From Nanosyncoccus sp963544575 (GTDB taxonomy: Bacteria; Patescibacteriota; Saccharimonadia; Saccharimonadales; Saccharimonadaceae): 64,000 bases of DNA. The notes beneath the pieces are model-generated. The model was not told where the DNA came from, did no database searches, and saw nothing but the letters and a program-made list of their open reading frames with translations. The position numbers and the translations under genes were made by a program. Position 1 is the first letter of the stretch. Each line of letters opens with the position of its first letter. The stretch spans positions 51,484-115,483 of the forward strand of contig CAUUFZ010000004.1 in NCBI GenBank assembly GCA_963544575.1, written 5' to 3'. Shown in pieces: positions 25,991 through 34,108 of the stretch.

Positions 25991-26866
25991 ATGAAGCAAA
26001 AAGTTAGAGTAGTCGGAATTATTAAGAAAGATGATAGCTTTTTGTTACTAAAAAAAGTACTGCATGACGACTCGGATGCAGTGATGTGGTGTTTGCCATC
26101 GGGGAAGATTAATTTTGGTGAACAGCCGGAAGAGGCGATGGGGCGAACGATTTTTGAGACTTTGAATCAAAAAATTGAGACGATTAAAATTCGTGATGTG
26201 ATTACTTTTACGAATCAGAGTGACGGTTCGAATATTTATAATTTATATATTATATATGATATAACTTTGGCAGAAAATAGCGATTTAAAGCTTGAATTAA
26301 ATGAGAAATATTCAGCTTATAAATATGTAAGCTTCTCAGCGGACGTGAATTCGAATTTTCGATTGACGGATGATACAGCTTCGGTAATTAGCGTAGAATT
26401 TGGACACAAGAAAATTGGAAAAGTAAATCGGATTGACGCAAGAGCGGCAGTGCTAGGTGCGACAATCTATACGGATGGTGGTTCGAGGGGGAATCCTGGG
26501 CCATCGGCGATTGGTTACGTAATTATTGATGAAAATGGCAAAGAAGTGGAGCGAGGTGGGGAATTTATCGGCTATGCTACTTCGAGATTGGCGGAATATT
26601 ATGGCTTGAAGGCGGGCGTGGAGAAGGCGCTCCAGTATGGATTTAAAACCGTGAAATTTGTGTCGGATAATTTGATGATGGTAAATCAAATGAATGGAAT
26701 TTATACGGTGAAAAATAGTGATATTTTGCCGGTGTATGAGGAAATTTTGAAATTGATTCAGCGATTTGATGCGGTGGCATTTACACACGTGAGGCGAGAG
26801 CAAAATCAGGCAGCGGATGCGGAATTAAATACGGTTTTAGACGAGTACACGATTGAAAGAATCTAA
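25991..26866 (+). CDS. Nudix-like domain fused to ribonuclease HI
   Basis: 291 residues with two domains. Residues about 4-130 have a Nudix fold (RVVGIIKKDDSFLLLKKVL, MWCLPSGKINFGEQPEEAM), but the Nudix box is damaged. The usual REVxEExG reads RTIFETLNQ, losing key acidic residues, so hydrolysis is doubtful. Residues about 155-285 are type-1 RNase H. The acidic quartet is visible in IYTDGGSRGNPGP, SRLAEYYGLK, FVSDNLMMV and NQAADAEL, consistent with active RNA:DNA hybrid cleavage. The gene lies after a structured RNA and its 3' end runs into a tandem repeat array. Confidence 0.85.
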   Translation: MKQKVRVVGIIKKDDSFLLLKKVLHDDSDAVMWCLPSGKINFGEQPEEAMGRTIFETLNQKIETIKIRDVITFTNQSDGSNIYNLYIIYDITLAENSDLKLELNEKYSAYKYVSFSADVNSNFRLTDDTASVISVEFGHKKIGKVNRIDARAAVLGATIYTDGGSRGNPGPSAIGYVIIDENGKEVERGGEFIGYATSRLAEYYGLKAGVEKALQYGFKTVKFVSDNLMMVNQMNGIYTVKNSDILPVYEEILKLIQRFDAVAFTHVRREQNQAADAELNTVLDEYTIERI

Positions 26867-26964
26867 AATTGATTCTGGACAAATAAATGATTGAAAGAAT
26901 TTAAAACTGATTTACGACAAATATGTGATTAAAAGAACCTAAAATTGATTCTACTTGTGGTAAA
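26851..26964. repeat. three tandem 38-bp repeats with internal dyads
   Basis: Units begin at 26851, 26889 and 26927 with an exact 38-bp period. Each contains a dyad of the form GAATC-TAAAATT-GATTC. The first unit overlaps the end of the RNase H gene. The last abuts the TAAAAT box (26961-26966) of the next DUF285 gene, so they could be operators. Confidence 0.75.
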
Positions 26965-26987
26965 ATAGAGAAAACGGGAGAGAATCA

Positions 26988-28252
26988 GTGAAGGTATTTT
27001 TTTCAGATAAACGGATCTTTGGTCTAGGGATTTTGTGTGCGAGTTTTTTCGGATTATGCTTATGCCAAAATAAAGCAGAAGCGTTATATATTTCTTCTTT
27101 GTCGGCATCGATTGATTCTTCAAAAACTATTGAGGTGGATGCGAACGAAATGACGAATAATCATGACGGTTTTTTCAAATTTGAAATTAATGGTACTTAT
27201 AGCGGGCATGTGAAAAATGGCTTTTATGCCACGATTAGTACGGCGAGCGAAGAGCAGGCATTGGTGCCGACGAGGCCACAAAATCCGACGAAGATTAATC
27301 CGTTGCCAGATCAGCGGGAGTTTTTTCAGATTTTGAGAATAATATGTGGGGCTATAAGTTACGTGATAATACGAAATATTCACCAATTCCAAAGAAGTCG
27401 GCACGTGAGAAATTTATCGAGAGCGAGCATGAATCTGCGGGGAATTATACGCTGGATGTAGGGATGCGGATTGGCCGAAATTTAAGTGATGATGTCTATT
27501 CGAATAAAATTGTAGTGTCATTTGTGGCAAATCCGTTCGGGAATGCTAGGGTTGGAAGAAGAGATAGTTTTGCATCAGATTTTTTGGATCATATGGCTAC
27601 ACTAGCCAATGGAATGGGAAATGTTGAATACATTAAACGAAGTAGTGTGCCGCCATCCAGCGAAAAAATTATTGAACATGCAGAATCTACGGATTCTCGA
27701 TATGAAGTTGTGGTCTGGTATGAGCAGGAAACAAAAACTGCATATTATTTTACGGATGGCGAAAAAATTACACTACCACAGCTTGGTAATCAAATGTTTG
27801 TTGGGATGAACAATTTAAAAGAAATAGATCTTAGTAATTTTGATACTTCGGAGATGACAAGTTTTTATCAGATGTTTATGGGGGTGTCGAGCTTGAAAAC
27901 GTTGGATTTGTCTGGATTTGATACGAAAAAAGTTAGGGTAATGGCAGAGATGTTTAAAGATATGCCGGAACTTGAAACGGTGGACTTGTCGAATTTTGAT
28001 ATGTCAAATGTGGATCATATAGGATTAATGTTTAGTGGTGACGCCAAGTTAAAAACAATATATGCAAATGGTGATTTAATCCCACAGGGGCCGAATAAGT
28101 TTCTTGATTGGTTGGGTGTTTTCAAGGGATGTGTAAGTCTAGTAGGTGGAAACGGTTCAAAAATGGCGGAAAGTGAACTTAGCTCTTCTAACCGAGATTG
28201 GATGCGGATTGATCGTCCGGGAGTGCCAGGATATTTGACCTTAAAGAAATAA
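26988..28252 (+). pseudogene. BspA-like (DUF285) surface protein 4, split by a -1 frameshift at T6
   Basis: It starts at GTG 26988 with GGGAG upstream. A signal peptide ends NKAEA-LY and the family's N-terminal domain begins. At the T6 tract (27321-27326) the first frame leaves homology and soon ends (27461). The -1 frame continues with NNMWGYKLRDNTKYSPIP, exactly where paralogues have NNTWGYK. It then shows VYSNKIVVSFVANPF, four DUF285 repeats (about 27810-28070) and the family end DRPGVPGYLTLKK. One added T would restore a protein of about 420 residues. The cause could be slippage (phase variation or transcriptional or ribosomal), decay, or a base-calling error. A TAAAAT box lies 21 bases upstream of the GTG. 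Confidence 0.75.
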
Positions 28253-28314
28253 TTTTAATTTGGTCGTAAAATTGAATAATAAAAATATTACAAAAATTGT
28301 GATAAGATAGAGGT

Positions 28315-28721
28315 AGAGCTTGAAAGATAATCGCTTGGCTTAGCCAAGAGGAAAGTCCGGGCAGCATAGAACGCAGTAGTCGTTAATGGCGACCGTTCGA
28401 AAATTTAGACGGCTTCGGCCTAAAAAATTGAAGAATAGGGAAAGTACCACAGAGACAATACCGCCTTCGGGCAAGGGTGAAAAGTGTAAGGTAAGAGCTT
28501 ACGGCAATCCATGGTGACATGGTTGATGGCAAACCCTACTGGCTGCAAGGAGTGCTACTAAACTTTGGTTCGAAGATGCACGCTTACCGCTTGAATATTT
28601 TGGCAACAAAATATCTAGATAGATGATTATCGGCTAAAAGGGAAGAAACTTTTATTGTGGTTTTACTTGTGATAAGAGTATTTGCGCCTTTTAGTTACAA
28701 AACCCGGCTTACTGATAGCTT
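28315..28721 (+). ncRNA. rnpB: RNase P RNA, bacterial class A-like
   Basis: The catalytic RNA that matures tRNA 5' ends. Conserved blocks are recognisable in order: GAGGAAAGTCCGGGC near the 5' end, ACAGAGA and GGGTGAAAAGTG in the middle, GGTAAGAGC, then GGCAAACCC, and ACAAAACCCGGCTTA near the 3' end, pairing back to the first block. TAAGAT at 28303-28308 gives a start near 28315. A strong terminator follows. Ends are good to a few bases. Confidence 0.93.
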
Positions 28722-28722
28722 A

Positions 28723-28752
28723 AAAATAGACCCTTACGGGTCTATTTTGTTA
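28723..28752. terminator. terminator of rnpB
   Basis: AAAATAGACCC-TTAC-GGGTCTATTTT; the A and T flanks make it usable from both directions. Confidence 0.85.
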
Positions 28753-28768
28753 TATTCGATTGAATAAA

Positions 28769-28960
28769 TTATTTGATCAAACCTTTTTTCTTCAAAGTAC
28801 GAAGAGCTGCGGTACTAACATTGATCTTAAGTTTTTTGCCACCGATGAGGATGGTTTTCTTTTGAATGTTTGGTTTGAAAACTTTACGGGTCTTGTGCTG
28901 GGAGAAGCTTACATTATGACCGTACATTTTTCCTTTACCGGAAATTTCGCAAATAGCCAT
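28769..28960 (-). CDS. rpmB: 50S ribosomal protein L28
   Basis: 63 residues beginning MAICEISGKGKMYGHNVSFS, with RKVFKPNIQKKTI in the middle, which is typical of bL28. Its ATG overlaps the rplT stop (TAATG), so it is translated as the last gene of infC-rpmI-rplT-rpmB. Adding rpmB to the infC cluster is unlike the usual E. coli order, where rpmB sits with rpmG. Confidence 0.95.
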   Translation of the reverse strand: MAICEISGKGKMYGHNVSFSQHKTRKVFKPNIQKKTILIGGKKLKINVSTAALRTLKKKGLIK

Positions 28961-29313
28961 TATTTAATCTCCTTTTTAACTTGTTCGACAATTGCCTGGA
29001 AGGCAGCTGGTTGGTTGACAGCTAATTCGGCCAAGATCTTGCGATCAACAGCGATATTTTGCTTTTTCATACCATTAATGAGTTGAGAATAGTTCAAATC
29101 ATATTGGTGAGCGGCGTTATTGATGCGGGTGATCCAAAGAGCACGAAGATCGCGTTTACGATTACGGCGGTCGCGGTAAGCGTAGCGAAGGGCCTTAATA
29201 ACACCTTGTTTAGCTAGACGGAAGCTGCGGGTGCGGTAATGTTGCATACCCTTAGCGGCAGCTAGAATTTTCTTATGTTTTGCGCGTGCGGCAACACCTC
29301 TTTTGATTCTCAT
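28960..29313 (-). CDS. rplT: 50S ribosomal protein L20
   Basis: 117 residues, standard bL20 length. It begins MRIKRGVAARAKHKKILAAA and contains RTRSFRLAKQGVIKALRYAY and LWITRINNAA. It binds 23S rRNA early in assembly. The start is 2 bases after the rpmI stop. Confidence 0.96.
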   Translation of the reverse strand: MRIKRGVAARAKHKKILAAAKGMQHYRTRSFRLAKQGVIKALRYAYRDRRNRKRDLRALWITRINNAAHQYDLNYSQLINGMKKQNIAVDRKILAELAVNQPAAFQAIVEQVKKEIK

Positions 29314-29315
29314 GA

Positions 29316-29510
29316 TTAAACTCCTAATGCGCTTTTAATGTTTTTAGCAATCTTACCCTCGACTGCACCAGCAGTCTTCATGTTACGTTTGCGGGCTTTA
29401 GATTTTTTGGCAAGAATATGGTTGCCATAGGCGCGTTCGCGGATTAATTTACCGGTGCCGGAAATTTTAATACGCTTAGCAGTACCTTTGTGAGTTTTAA
29501 GCTTTGGCAT
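29316..29510 (-). CDS. rpmI: 50S ribosomal protein L35
   Basis: 64 residues, MPKLKTHKGTAKRIKISGTG, the usual bL35 start, with LAKKSKARKRNMK in the C-terminal half. It is basic throughout. It sits between infC and rplT as in most bacteria. Confidence 0.95.
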   Translation of the reverse strand: MPKLKTHKGTAKRIKISGTGKLIRERAYGNHILAKKSKARKRNMKTAGAVEGKIAKNIKSALGV

Positions 29511-29572
29511 AGGCTTTCCTTTTAGTTAATTTAGTATTCAATGTGCGATCAGGGAACCTTGAAAGTAGGAAA

Positions 29573-30094
29573 TTACTTTTTTCGTACTCCGACTGATAAA
29601 TTGCGTCCAGCAAATTGTGGTTTTCCTTCGACAATGGCACAGTCGGCCATTTGTTCGAGAATACGATCAAGAAGTTGAGAACCAATTTCTTTGTGTGCCA
29701 TCTCACGACCCTTGAAGGTAATGATGATACGGCAGTGATCGCCATCTTCGAGAAAACTCTTAATTTTGCGGATTTTAATGTTGAGGTCATTGTCGCTGAT
29801 TTTGAGACCAATCTTCATCTGTTTGAGCTCGGATTGTTTTTCACGAGCTTTTTTACGATTTTTAGCCTCTTCTTTCATCTTTTGGTATTGATATTTACCC
29901 CAATCGATGATTTTGACGACCGGAGGGGTGGCATTGCCTGCAATTTCGACGAGGTCGACACCTTGCTCCCGGGCCAGAACCTGAGCTTCTTTGCTTGACA
30001 TGATGCCAAGCTGCTCTCCATTAGTGCCAATAACGCGTACCTGTTCATAGCGGATTTCTCCATTGATTTTGGTGCGTGAAGTCTTAGTACTAAT
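29573..30094 (-). CDS. infC: translation initiation factor IF-3, probable AUU start
   Basis: 173 residues from the proposed start. The N-terminal domain has TKINGEIRYEQVRVIGTNG and GIMSSKEAQVLAREQGVDLVEI. A Lys-rich linker follows, then the C-terminal domain with KIGLKISDNDLNIKI, IIITFKGREMAH and QMADCAIVEG. The start is set at ATT (30094-30092): AAAGGA ends 6 bases upstream and the resulting length equals common IF-3s. An in-frame ATG at 30154 lies upstream of a TATAAT box (30126-30131), so it should be outside the transcript. AUU starts on infC are known in E. coli, where IF-3 represses its own translation. Confidence 0.88.
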   Translation of the reverse strand: MSTKTSRTKINGEIRYEQVRVIGTNGEQLGIMSSKEAQVLAREQGVDLVEIAGNATPPVVKIIDWGKYQYQKMKEEAKNRKKAREKQSELKQMKIGLKISDNDLNIKIRKIKSFLEDGDHCRIIITFKGREMAHKEIGSQLLDRILEQMADCAIVEGKPQFAGRNLSVGVRKK

Positions 30095-30162
30095 GTTGAT
30101 TCCTTTCTTTTTAACCTTAGGGTGAATTATAACAAAATTTTTAGGGATTTTCAAGGGGTAAA

Positions 30163-31749
30163 TCAGGGTGAAAAGGTAGTAAAGCAGATGGCTTCCTTGA
30201 GGTGTCCAAGTTTGATTTCTGGTGAATTATCATAATCGGCGATGGTGCGGCTGAGTTTGATAATTTTAACGATGGCGCGAGAGGAAAGCTTAAGGGTTTC
30301 CGCAGCGCGTTTTAATTCGGTTTTTAAGATAGGGGTGAGATGGATGTACTGAGAGATTTCGGCAGAAGTGAGGGTGCCGTTGAATTTTTCGAAAGAATGA
30401 TAGCGTTTGGCTTGAAGTTCGGTGATGTGAATGATTTTATTTTGGTAAAAACTTAGATTTTTAGCGGAATTTTCAGGCGGAGATTTGGTAGAGAGGTGAT
30501 CGATGAGAAGATTTTGATCGAGATAGGGAAGATGAAGTTTGATGTCGATGCGATCAAAAATGGGACCACTAAGGTGTTTGGTGTAGTTATGAATTTGAGT
30601 GGGGGTACAGGTGCAAGGTTTGACGTGCGAACCATAGTAACCGCAAGGGCAGGGGTTCATGGTGGCGAAAAGCGTAAAGTTGGCGGGAAAAGTAGCACGT
30701 TCCTTGGCGCGAGAAATTGAAATTAAATGGTCCTCTAGGGGTTGTCGCAGGGCTTCAAGTACGGATCTAGGGAATTCGGGTAATTCATCGAGAAAAAGAA
30801 TGCCGAGATGTGCTAGTGAGATTTCGCCTGGAGTTATGGGATTCCCGCCACCAATGATAGAGCAGGCGGAACTACTGTGGTGAGGCTGACGAAAGGGGCG
30901 TTTTTGAGGGATTTGATCAAGTTCTGTGGTGAGACCGTGAATTTTGTAAATTGAAATAAGTTCGGCAGGGCTAGGTGGGGGAAGAAGATCTTTAGCAGCA
31001 TTCATAAGTAAGGTCTTGCCACTGCCCGGTGGACCAGAGAGAAGGAGATTGTGATGTCCGGCAATAGCGAGAATGAGAGCACGTTTAGCAAAATCGAGGC
31101 CCTGAATCTGATCAAGAGCGTAGAAAGAGGAGTCTGCGTGAGAAGGAGGAGCTAGGGTAGAATCGGGTGTCCTAGTGGGTGTAGTGGTGGTTGTTATGGG
31201 AAGAATTTGGGCCGAGTCGCTAAGTGGCGAAATATGTGATTGATGTTTAAGATGAAGAAAAAGCTGCTTAAGTGTGCGTACGGGATAAATTTCAACTCCT
31301 TGAATAAGGATGGAACTAGCGGCTGAGGTGGCGGGAAGAAAGATTTGTTTGAAGCCGTGATTTTTAGCGGTTTCAATAATATTTAGGATACCTTTGACTG
31401 GCTTAAGACTACCATCGAGAGATAATTCGCCGGTAAAAAAGAGGCCTTTGATATCTTCTTCACGAAGTTGTTTAGCGAGAATTAAAATGTTGATAGCGAT
31501 GGGCAAATCCAGAGAAGAGCCACTTTTAATGAGGTCGGCGGGGGCGAGATTGATAGTGATTTTGTGTTTTGGAAAAGAGAAATCTGAATTCATAATGGCG
31601 CTGCGAACGCGTTCTCTAGATTCAAGAATGGTTTTATCCCCCATACCCACGAGATTAAAACTCGGGAGACCTTTATTGGTGGTACCCTCAACTTCAATTA
31701 GTTGACCAGAGTAACCGGTGGGGATGGCGGTAAATATTTTAACATTCAT
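30163..31749 (-). CDS. comM: YifB/ComM-family Mg-chelatase-like AAA ATPase
   Basis: About 528 residues. The N-terminal Lon-protease-like fold begins MNVKIFTAIPTGYSGQLIEV. The AAA domain has Walker A LLSGPPGSGKTLLMNAA, Walker B ILFLDELPEF and sensor ATMNPCPCGYYG. A Cys cluster, NPCPCGYYGSHVKPCTCTP, may hold zinc. A C-terminal Mg-chelatase helical domain contains SSRAIVKIIKLSRTIAD. ComM helicases promote branch migration during natural transformation in Vibrio and relatives, so this hints at DNA uptake. The start is the ATG at 31749; the longer frame to 31830 is unsupported. A CATTAT box 6 bases upstream suggests a leaderless mRNA. Confidence 0.93.
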   Translation of the reverse strand: MNVKIFTAIPTGYSGQLIEVEGTTNKGLPSFNLVGMGDKTILESRERVRSAIMNSDFSFPKHKITINLAPADLIKSGSSLDLPIAINILILAKQLREEDIKGLFFTGELSLDGSLKPVKGILNIIETAKNHGFKQIFLPATSAASSILIQGVEIYPVRTLKQLFLHLKHQSHISPLSDSAQILPITTTTTPTRTPDSTLAPPSHADSSFYALDQIQGLDFAKRALILAIAGHHNLLLSGPPGSGKTLLMNAAKDLLPPPSPAELISIYKIHGLTTELDQIPQKRPFRQPHHSSSACSIIGGGNPITPGEISLAHLGILFLDELPEFPRSVLEALRQPLEDHLISISRAKERATFPANFTLFATMNPCPCGYYGSHVKPCTCTPTQIHNYTKHLSGPIFDRIDIKLHLPYLDQNLLIDHLSTKSPPENSAKNLSFYQNKIIHITELQAKRYHSFEKFNGTLTSAEISQYIHLTPILKTELKRAAETLKLSSRAIVKIIKLSRTIADYDNSPEIKLGHLKEAICFTTFSP

Positions 31750-31866
31750 AGTTTTATAATGAATCGTTTTGTTAAAAATGCCAAGAAAATGATGATTTTG
31801 GTGAGTATGAAAAAGAATTATAAGCGACATTTTAAGGGGTGAATGGTGAATAAAATGAGGGGAATG

Positions 31867-31912
31867 ATAACTTGCTTATGTTTTTAACAACTTGCTTATG
31901 CTTAGTTTTTTG
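31867..31912. repeat. paired AACTTGCTTATG motif, copy A
   Basis: AACTTGCTTATG occurs twice within 30 bases and is followed by CTTAG and T6. The same pairing recurs at 43166-43213. It lies between comM and tmRNA, which are transcribed divergently. Confidence 0.6.
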
Positions 31913-31999
31913 CAGAATGAGCGTGTGGTGAGCTAATTAGGGCAAGATTGGGGAAGAGTAGAATATGATTGATCTTTTTGTGATATAATTAAGCTAGTT

Positions 32000-32350
32000 G
32001 GGGCTGACAAAGCTTAGACGGATTATTAACAGATATCAGGCATGACGATTGATACCGTAAGTATTGAAAAAGTGAAGAAAATACTTCCAAGCACGTGCTT
32101 TATGCACCTGCTTTTGCCTAATTTAATATAGGCTGGTCTAACTCCAAGTTTTCGTAGTAGTTAGATTATTAGATTTACGAGAATAGATTTCGGACAGTGA
32201 CGAGGCTGGAATCGAAAGTCAGTCATGGTAATCTATAGTTTTGTTATTTGTCGCTATAGATAGAAACCAAGATGAAATAAATAACTATGCATGTAGAATG
32301 ATATCATGAAGATTTTTCGGACCCGGAGGCAGTATCCGGCAGCTCCACCA
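32000..32350 (+). ncRNA. ssrA: transfer-messenger RNA
   Basis: 351 nt. The 5' end GGGGCTGACAAAGC pairs with the 3' end CAGCTCC-ACCA to form an alanine-type acceptor stem with a G3-U pair. The likely tag frame runs from about 32073 to a TAA at about 32124 and ends ENTSKHVLYAPAFA, hydrophobic as proteolysis tags are. The exact resume codon is uncertain. The T arm CCGGA-GGCAGTA-TCCGG lacks the usual TTC in its loop. TATAAT lies at 31984-31989. tmRNA rescues stalled ribosomes and marks the unfinished protein for degradation. Confidence 0.92.
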
Positions 32351-32360
32351 ATCGATTTTG

Positions 32361-32388
32361 AATGGCCTTTTTCGAGGCTATTTTTTAT
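32361..32388 (+). terminator. terminator of tmRNA
   Basis: AATGGCC pairs with GGCTATT (one G-U), 8-nt loop, followed by a T run. Confidence 0.75.
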
Positions 32389-32607
32389 GTTTTTAAATAA
32401 ATAAATGCTTGAGAAAGGATTTTGATTGAAATTAAAAAATGTAAAATTAAACTTAACAGGGGTGGATGACTTAAAATAGCTCAAAATAATAAAATATGTG
32501 TTCAGGTAAAACTAAAATTGTTCAAAAATAGTATACGGAGTTAACAGGGGTAGCTGTGGAAAACTAGAAAATAAGGCAAAATTGTAAAAAAATTATTCAA
32601 AAATATG

Positions 32608-32636
32608 TTGACATTAGCGTTTTGAAGCGGTATTAT
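32608..32636 (+). promoter_or_regulatory. consensus promoter of a putative small RNA
   Basis: TTGACA (32608-32613), 17-bp spacer, TATTAT (32631-32636): the same -35, spacer length and -10 as the 16S rRNA promoter at 44532. Confidence 0.75.
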
Positions 32637-32642
32637 AGAGGT

Positions 32643-32757
32643 AGCTTTTGAATAACAAAATTGTTCACAAGCCAAAAACAAACAATATAGCCAAAAAACT
32701 CCACACTCTACAAAAGAAATCGGTATTCCTCGCAGTTTGACCGATTTCTTTTTTTGT
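32643..32757 (+). ncRNA. putative small RNA of about 110 nt
   Basis: Between the consensus promoter and a strong terminator there is no ORF with a ribosome site. The first 70 nt are A-rich and poorly structured (AAAACAAACAATATAGCC). The end is a stem AAAGAAATCGGT/ACCGATTTCTTT followed by T7. The terminal loop carries ATTCCTCGCAGTTTG, whose TTCCTC is complementary to Shine-Dalgarno sequences. No known family is recognised. Confidence 0.55.
32713..32757 (+). terminator. strong rho-independent terminator
   Basis: 12-bp stem AAAGAAATCGGT/ACCGATTTCTTT (32713-32724 with 32740-32751), 15-nt loop, T7. Confidence 0.85.
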
Positions 32758-33381
32758 TTTGCTTAAATTAAGCGACTTTTTTATTTTTTTATAAATAAAG
32801 TTTTGCGGTGGGTTTTTTCGGACTGAAATTATTTACCATAGATTTTTATAATATTTTCTGAAATGCGATTAGTTGATGGGTAATAGGAAAACAAAATCTT
32901 AACTAGTATGATTATTGATTTTTTTAAATTAGATTTTCAAAAAATTCTGATTTTTAGTGGGCTTTTTTTATTAACATATATCAATGCATTTTTTTGATTG
33001 GTATATGGAAATCTTAATTAATTCTTACTGATATATTTTTAATAGATATTTAGAAAAGGGAAATATGAGGATTTTTATTTTCGGACAATATGTAGAATGG
33101 TGGCTATTTTATTCCGGGCGGAGCCTAGCTTCTGTCTTCTTTGAAAAATGAAAAGATTTTAGGATTAAAGGTAGGCTTCTATTTTTTTGATTTTAGAAAG
33201 AGATTTTTTGAGGAAAATAATTAGATTTATGTTGTATTTTAGTATATTATTAATCACAACATTGGATTTTTGGTATATTTTGTAGTATTTTATACAATGA
33301 TTATTATTTTATAAATCTGGTATATAACAGATAGGAAAGCATAATTGTTGTATTTTATACTTAAAATTTAAGAAAAAAGGC
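32758..33381. other. AT-rich intergenic stretch without a recognised gene
   Basis: About 620 bp, very rich in A and T with many T runs. I see no ORF with a ribosome site, no convincing cluster of DnaA boxes (TTATNCACA) and no clear promoter-terminator pair. It separates two putative small RNA genes. Origin or nucleoid-related roles are possible but unsupported. Confidence 0.5.
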
Positions 33382-33410
33382 TTGCATAAAATATAGACCC
33401 GTGATACTAT
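33382..33410 (+). promoter_or_regulatory. promoter of structured RNA with start-stop minigene
   Basis: TTGCAT (33382-33387), 17-bp spacer, TACTAT (33405-33410). Predicted start near 33417. Confidence 0.65.
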
Positions 33411-33416
33411 AAGAAT

Positions 33417-33662
33417 GTCGAAAGACAAAAATACAAATAAACAACACATTAACAATTAGGAGAAAGACCAATGTAGCGACTAAGACTACGTTAGCCAGAT
33501 TTTCTGGCGTATCAGCTGAGGCTGATCTTTTGCCCCACTAAAAGTGGAGCGGTCAATTTCAAGCGGTGATGGTTGTGGCTTATAGTTATGTTTTTTGCCA
33601 GATAACCACCCGCTTGACTATGGTATTTTCCATCGTACATTAGATAAATTTATGGAAAATCG
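33417..33662 (+). ncRNA. structured RNA carrying a Shine-Dalgarno and AUG-UAG minigene
   Basis: The transcript opens with a TGTC-GAAA-GACA hairpin and a 35-nt A-rich linker. Then comes AGGAGA (33458-33463) with ideal spacing to ATG (33471) directly followed by TAG. After that come hairpins: CCAG/CTGG; ATCAGC-TGAG-GCTGAT; and CCAC/GTGG. A long arm CAAGCGG (33560-33566) pairs with CCGCTTG (33610-33616), with inner GGTT/AACC and GGC/GCC steps. The last is ATTTTCCAT/ATGGAAAAT (33625-33660). No family is recognised. The downstream membrane-protein gene has its own -10 box, so this is probably an independent RNA rather than just its leader. Confidence 0.6.
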
Positions 33663-33716
33663 AAGCATTAGAAAATATTTCTGGGAGGGAATAGGAAATT
33701 GCTTTATAATAGTCTT

Positions 33717-34073
33717 ATGGTTAATCTTTTGATCGGAATTTCAAGCTTAATTTCTTTGGTTATTTTGGTAGTTATGCTCTTCACTACTACGCCAATGATG
33801 GTCGGCCCGCTAGGGATTATGCTGGCTTTTGTGCTGCTTTATGTTCTGGTTTTTGGAATTATTACCTGGGTGATGAACTTGTTTTTGAAGGTAGTTTTTC
33901 TAAAAAACAGAACTACACAGACGGACTATTTTAAAGCGGGAATTATTGCGATGTATCCGATTATGTTGTTGATTTTGGTGGCTTCGAGTGTGACGAATTT
34001 GCTGGTTTTGATTTTCTTACCGGCAATTTTTGTTGGTTTGTTATTTTTTGTGTTCACCAAGATGGTGAAATAG
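33717..34073 (+). CDS. small integral membrane protein, unknown
   Basis: 118 residues, almost entirely hydrophobic, with about four membrane segments (4-26, 32-60, 80-98, 100-115) and short charged loops (LKNRTTQTDYFKAG). The start at 33717 follows TATAAT (33705-33710) by 6 bases, giving a leaderless mRNA. The 33699 start would lie in the promoter. The family is not recognised. Confidence 0.7.
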   Translation: MVNLLIGISSLISLVILVVMLFTTTPMMVGPLGIMLAFVLLYVLVFGIITWVMNLFLKVVFLKNRTTQTDYFKAGIIAMYPIMLLILVASSVTNLLVLIFLPAIFVGLLFFVFTKMVK

Positions 34074-34108
34074 TATTTTTTTCATAGTGTTTATGCTAAA
34101 ATAGGGGC

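Noticed and set aside
32254..32484. A minus-strand ORF over the tmRNA 3' half
   Set aside because: It is antisense to tmRNA and its terminator, with no start signal.
32450..33380. AT-rich region considered as a replication origin
   Set aside because: No cluster of DnaA boxes and no dnaA or dnaN nearby; gyrBA alone does not indicate an origin.
33417..33662. Considered as SRP RNA or 6S RNA
   Set aside because: It lacks the SRP apical GGAA loop with its asymmetric bulges, and it lacks the single long bulged hairpin of 6S RNA.
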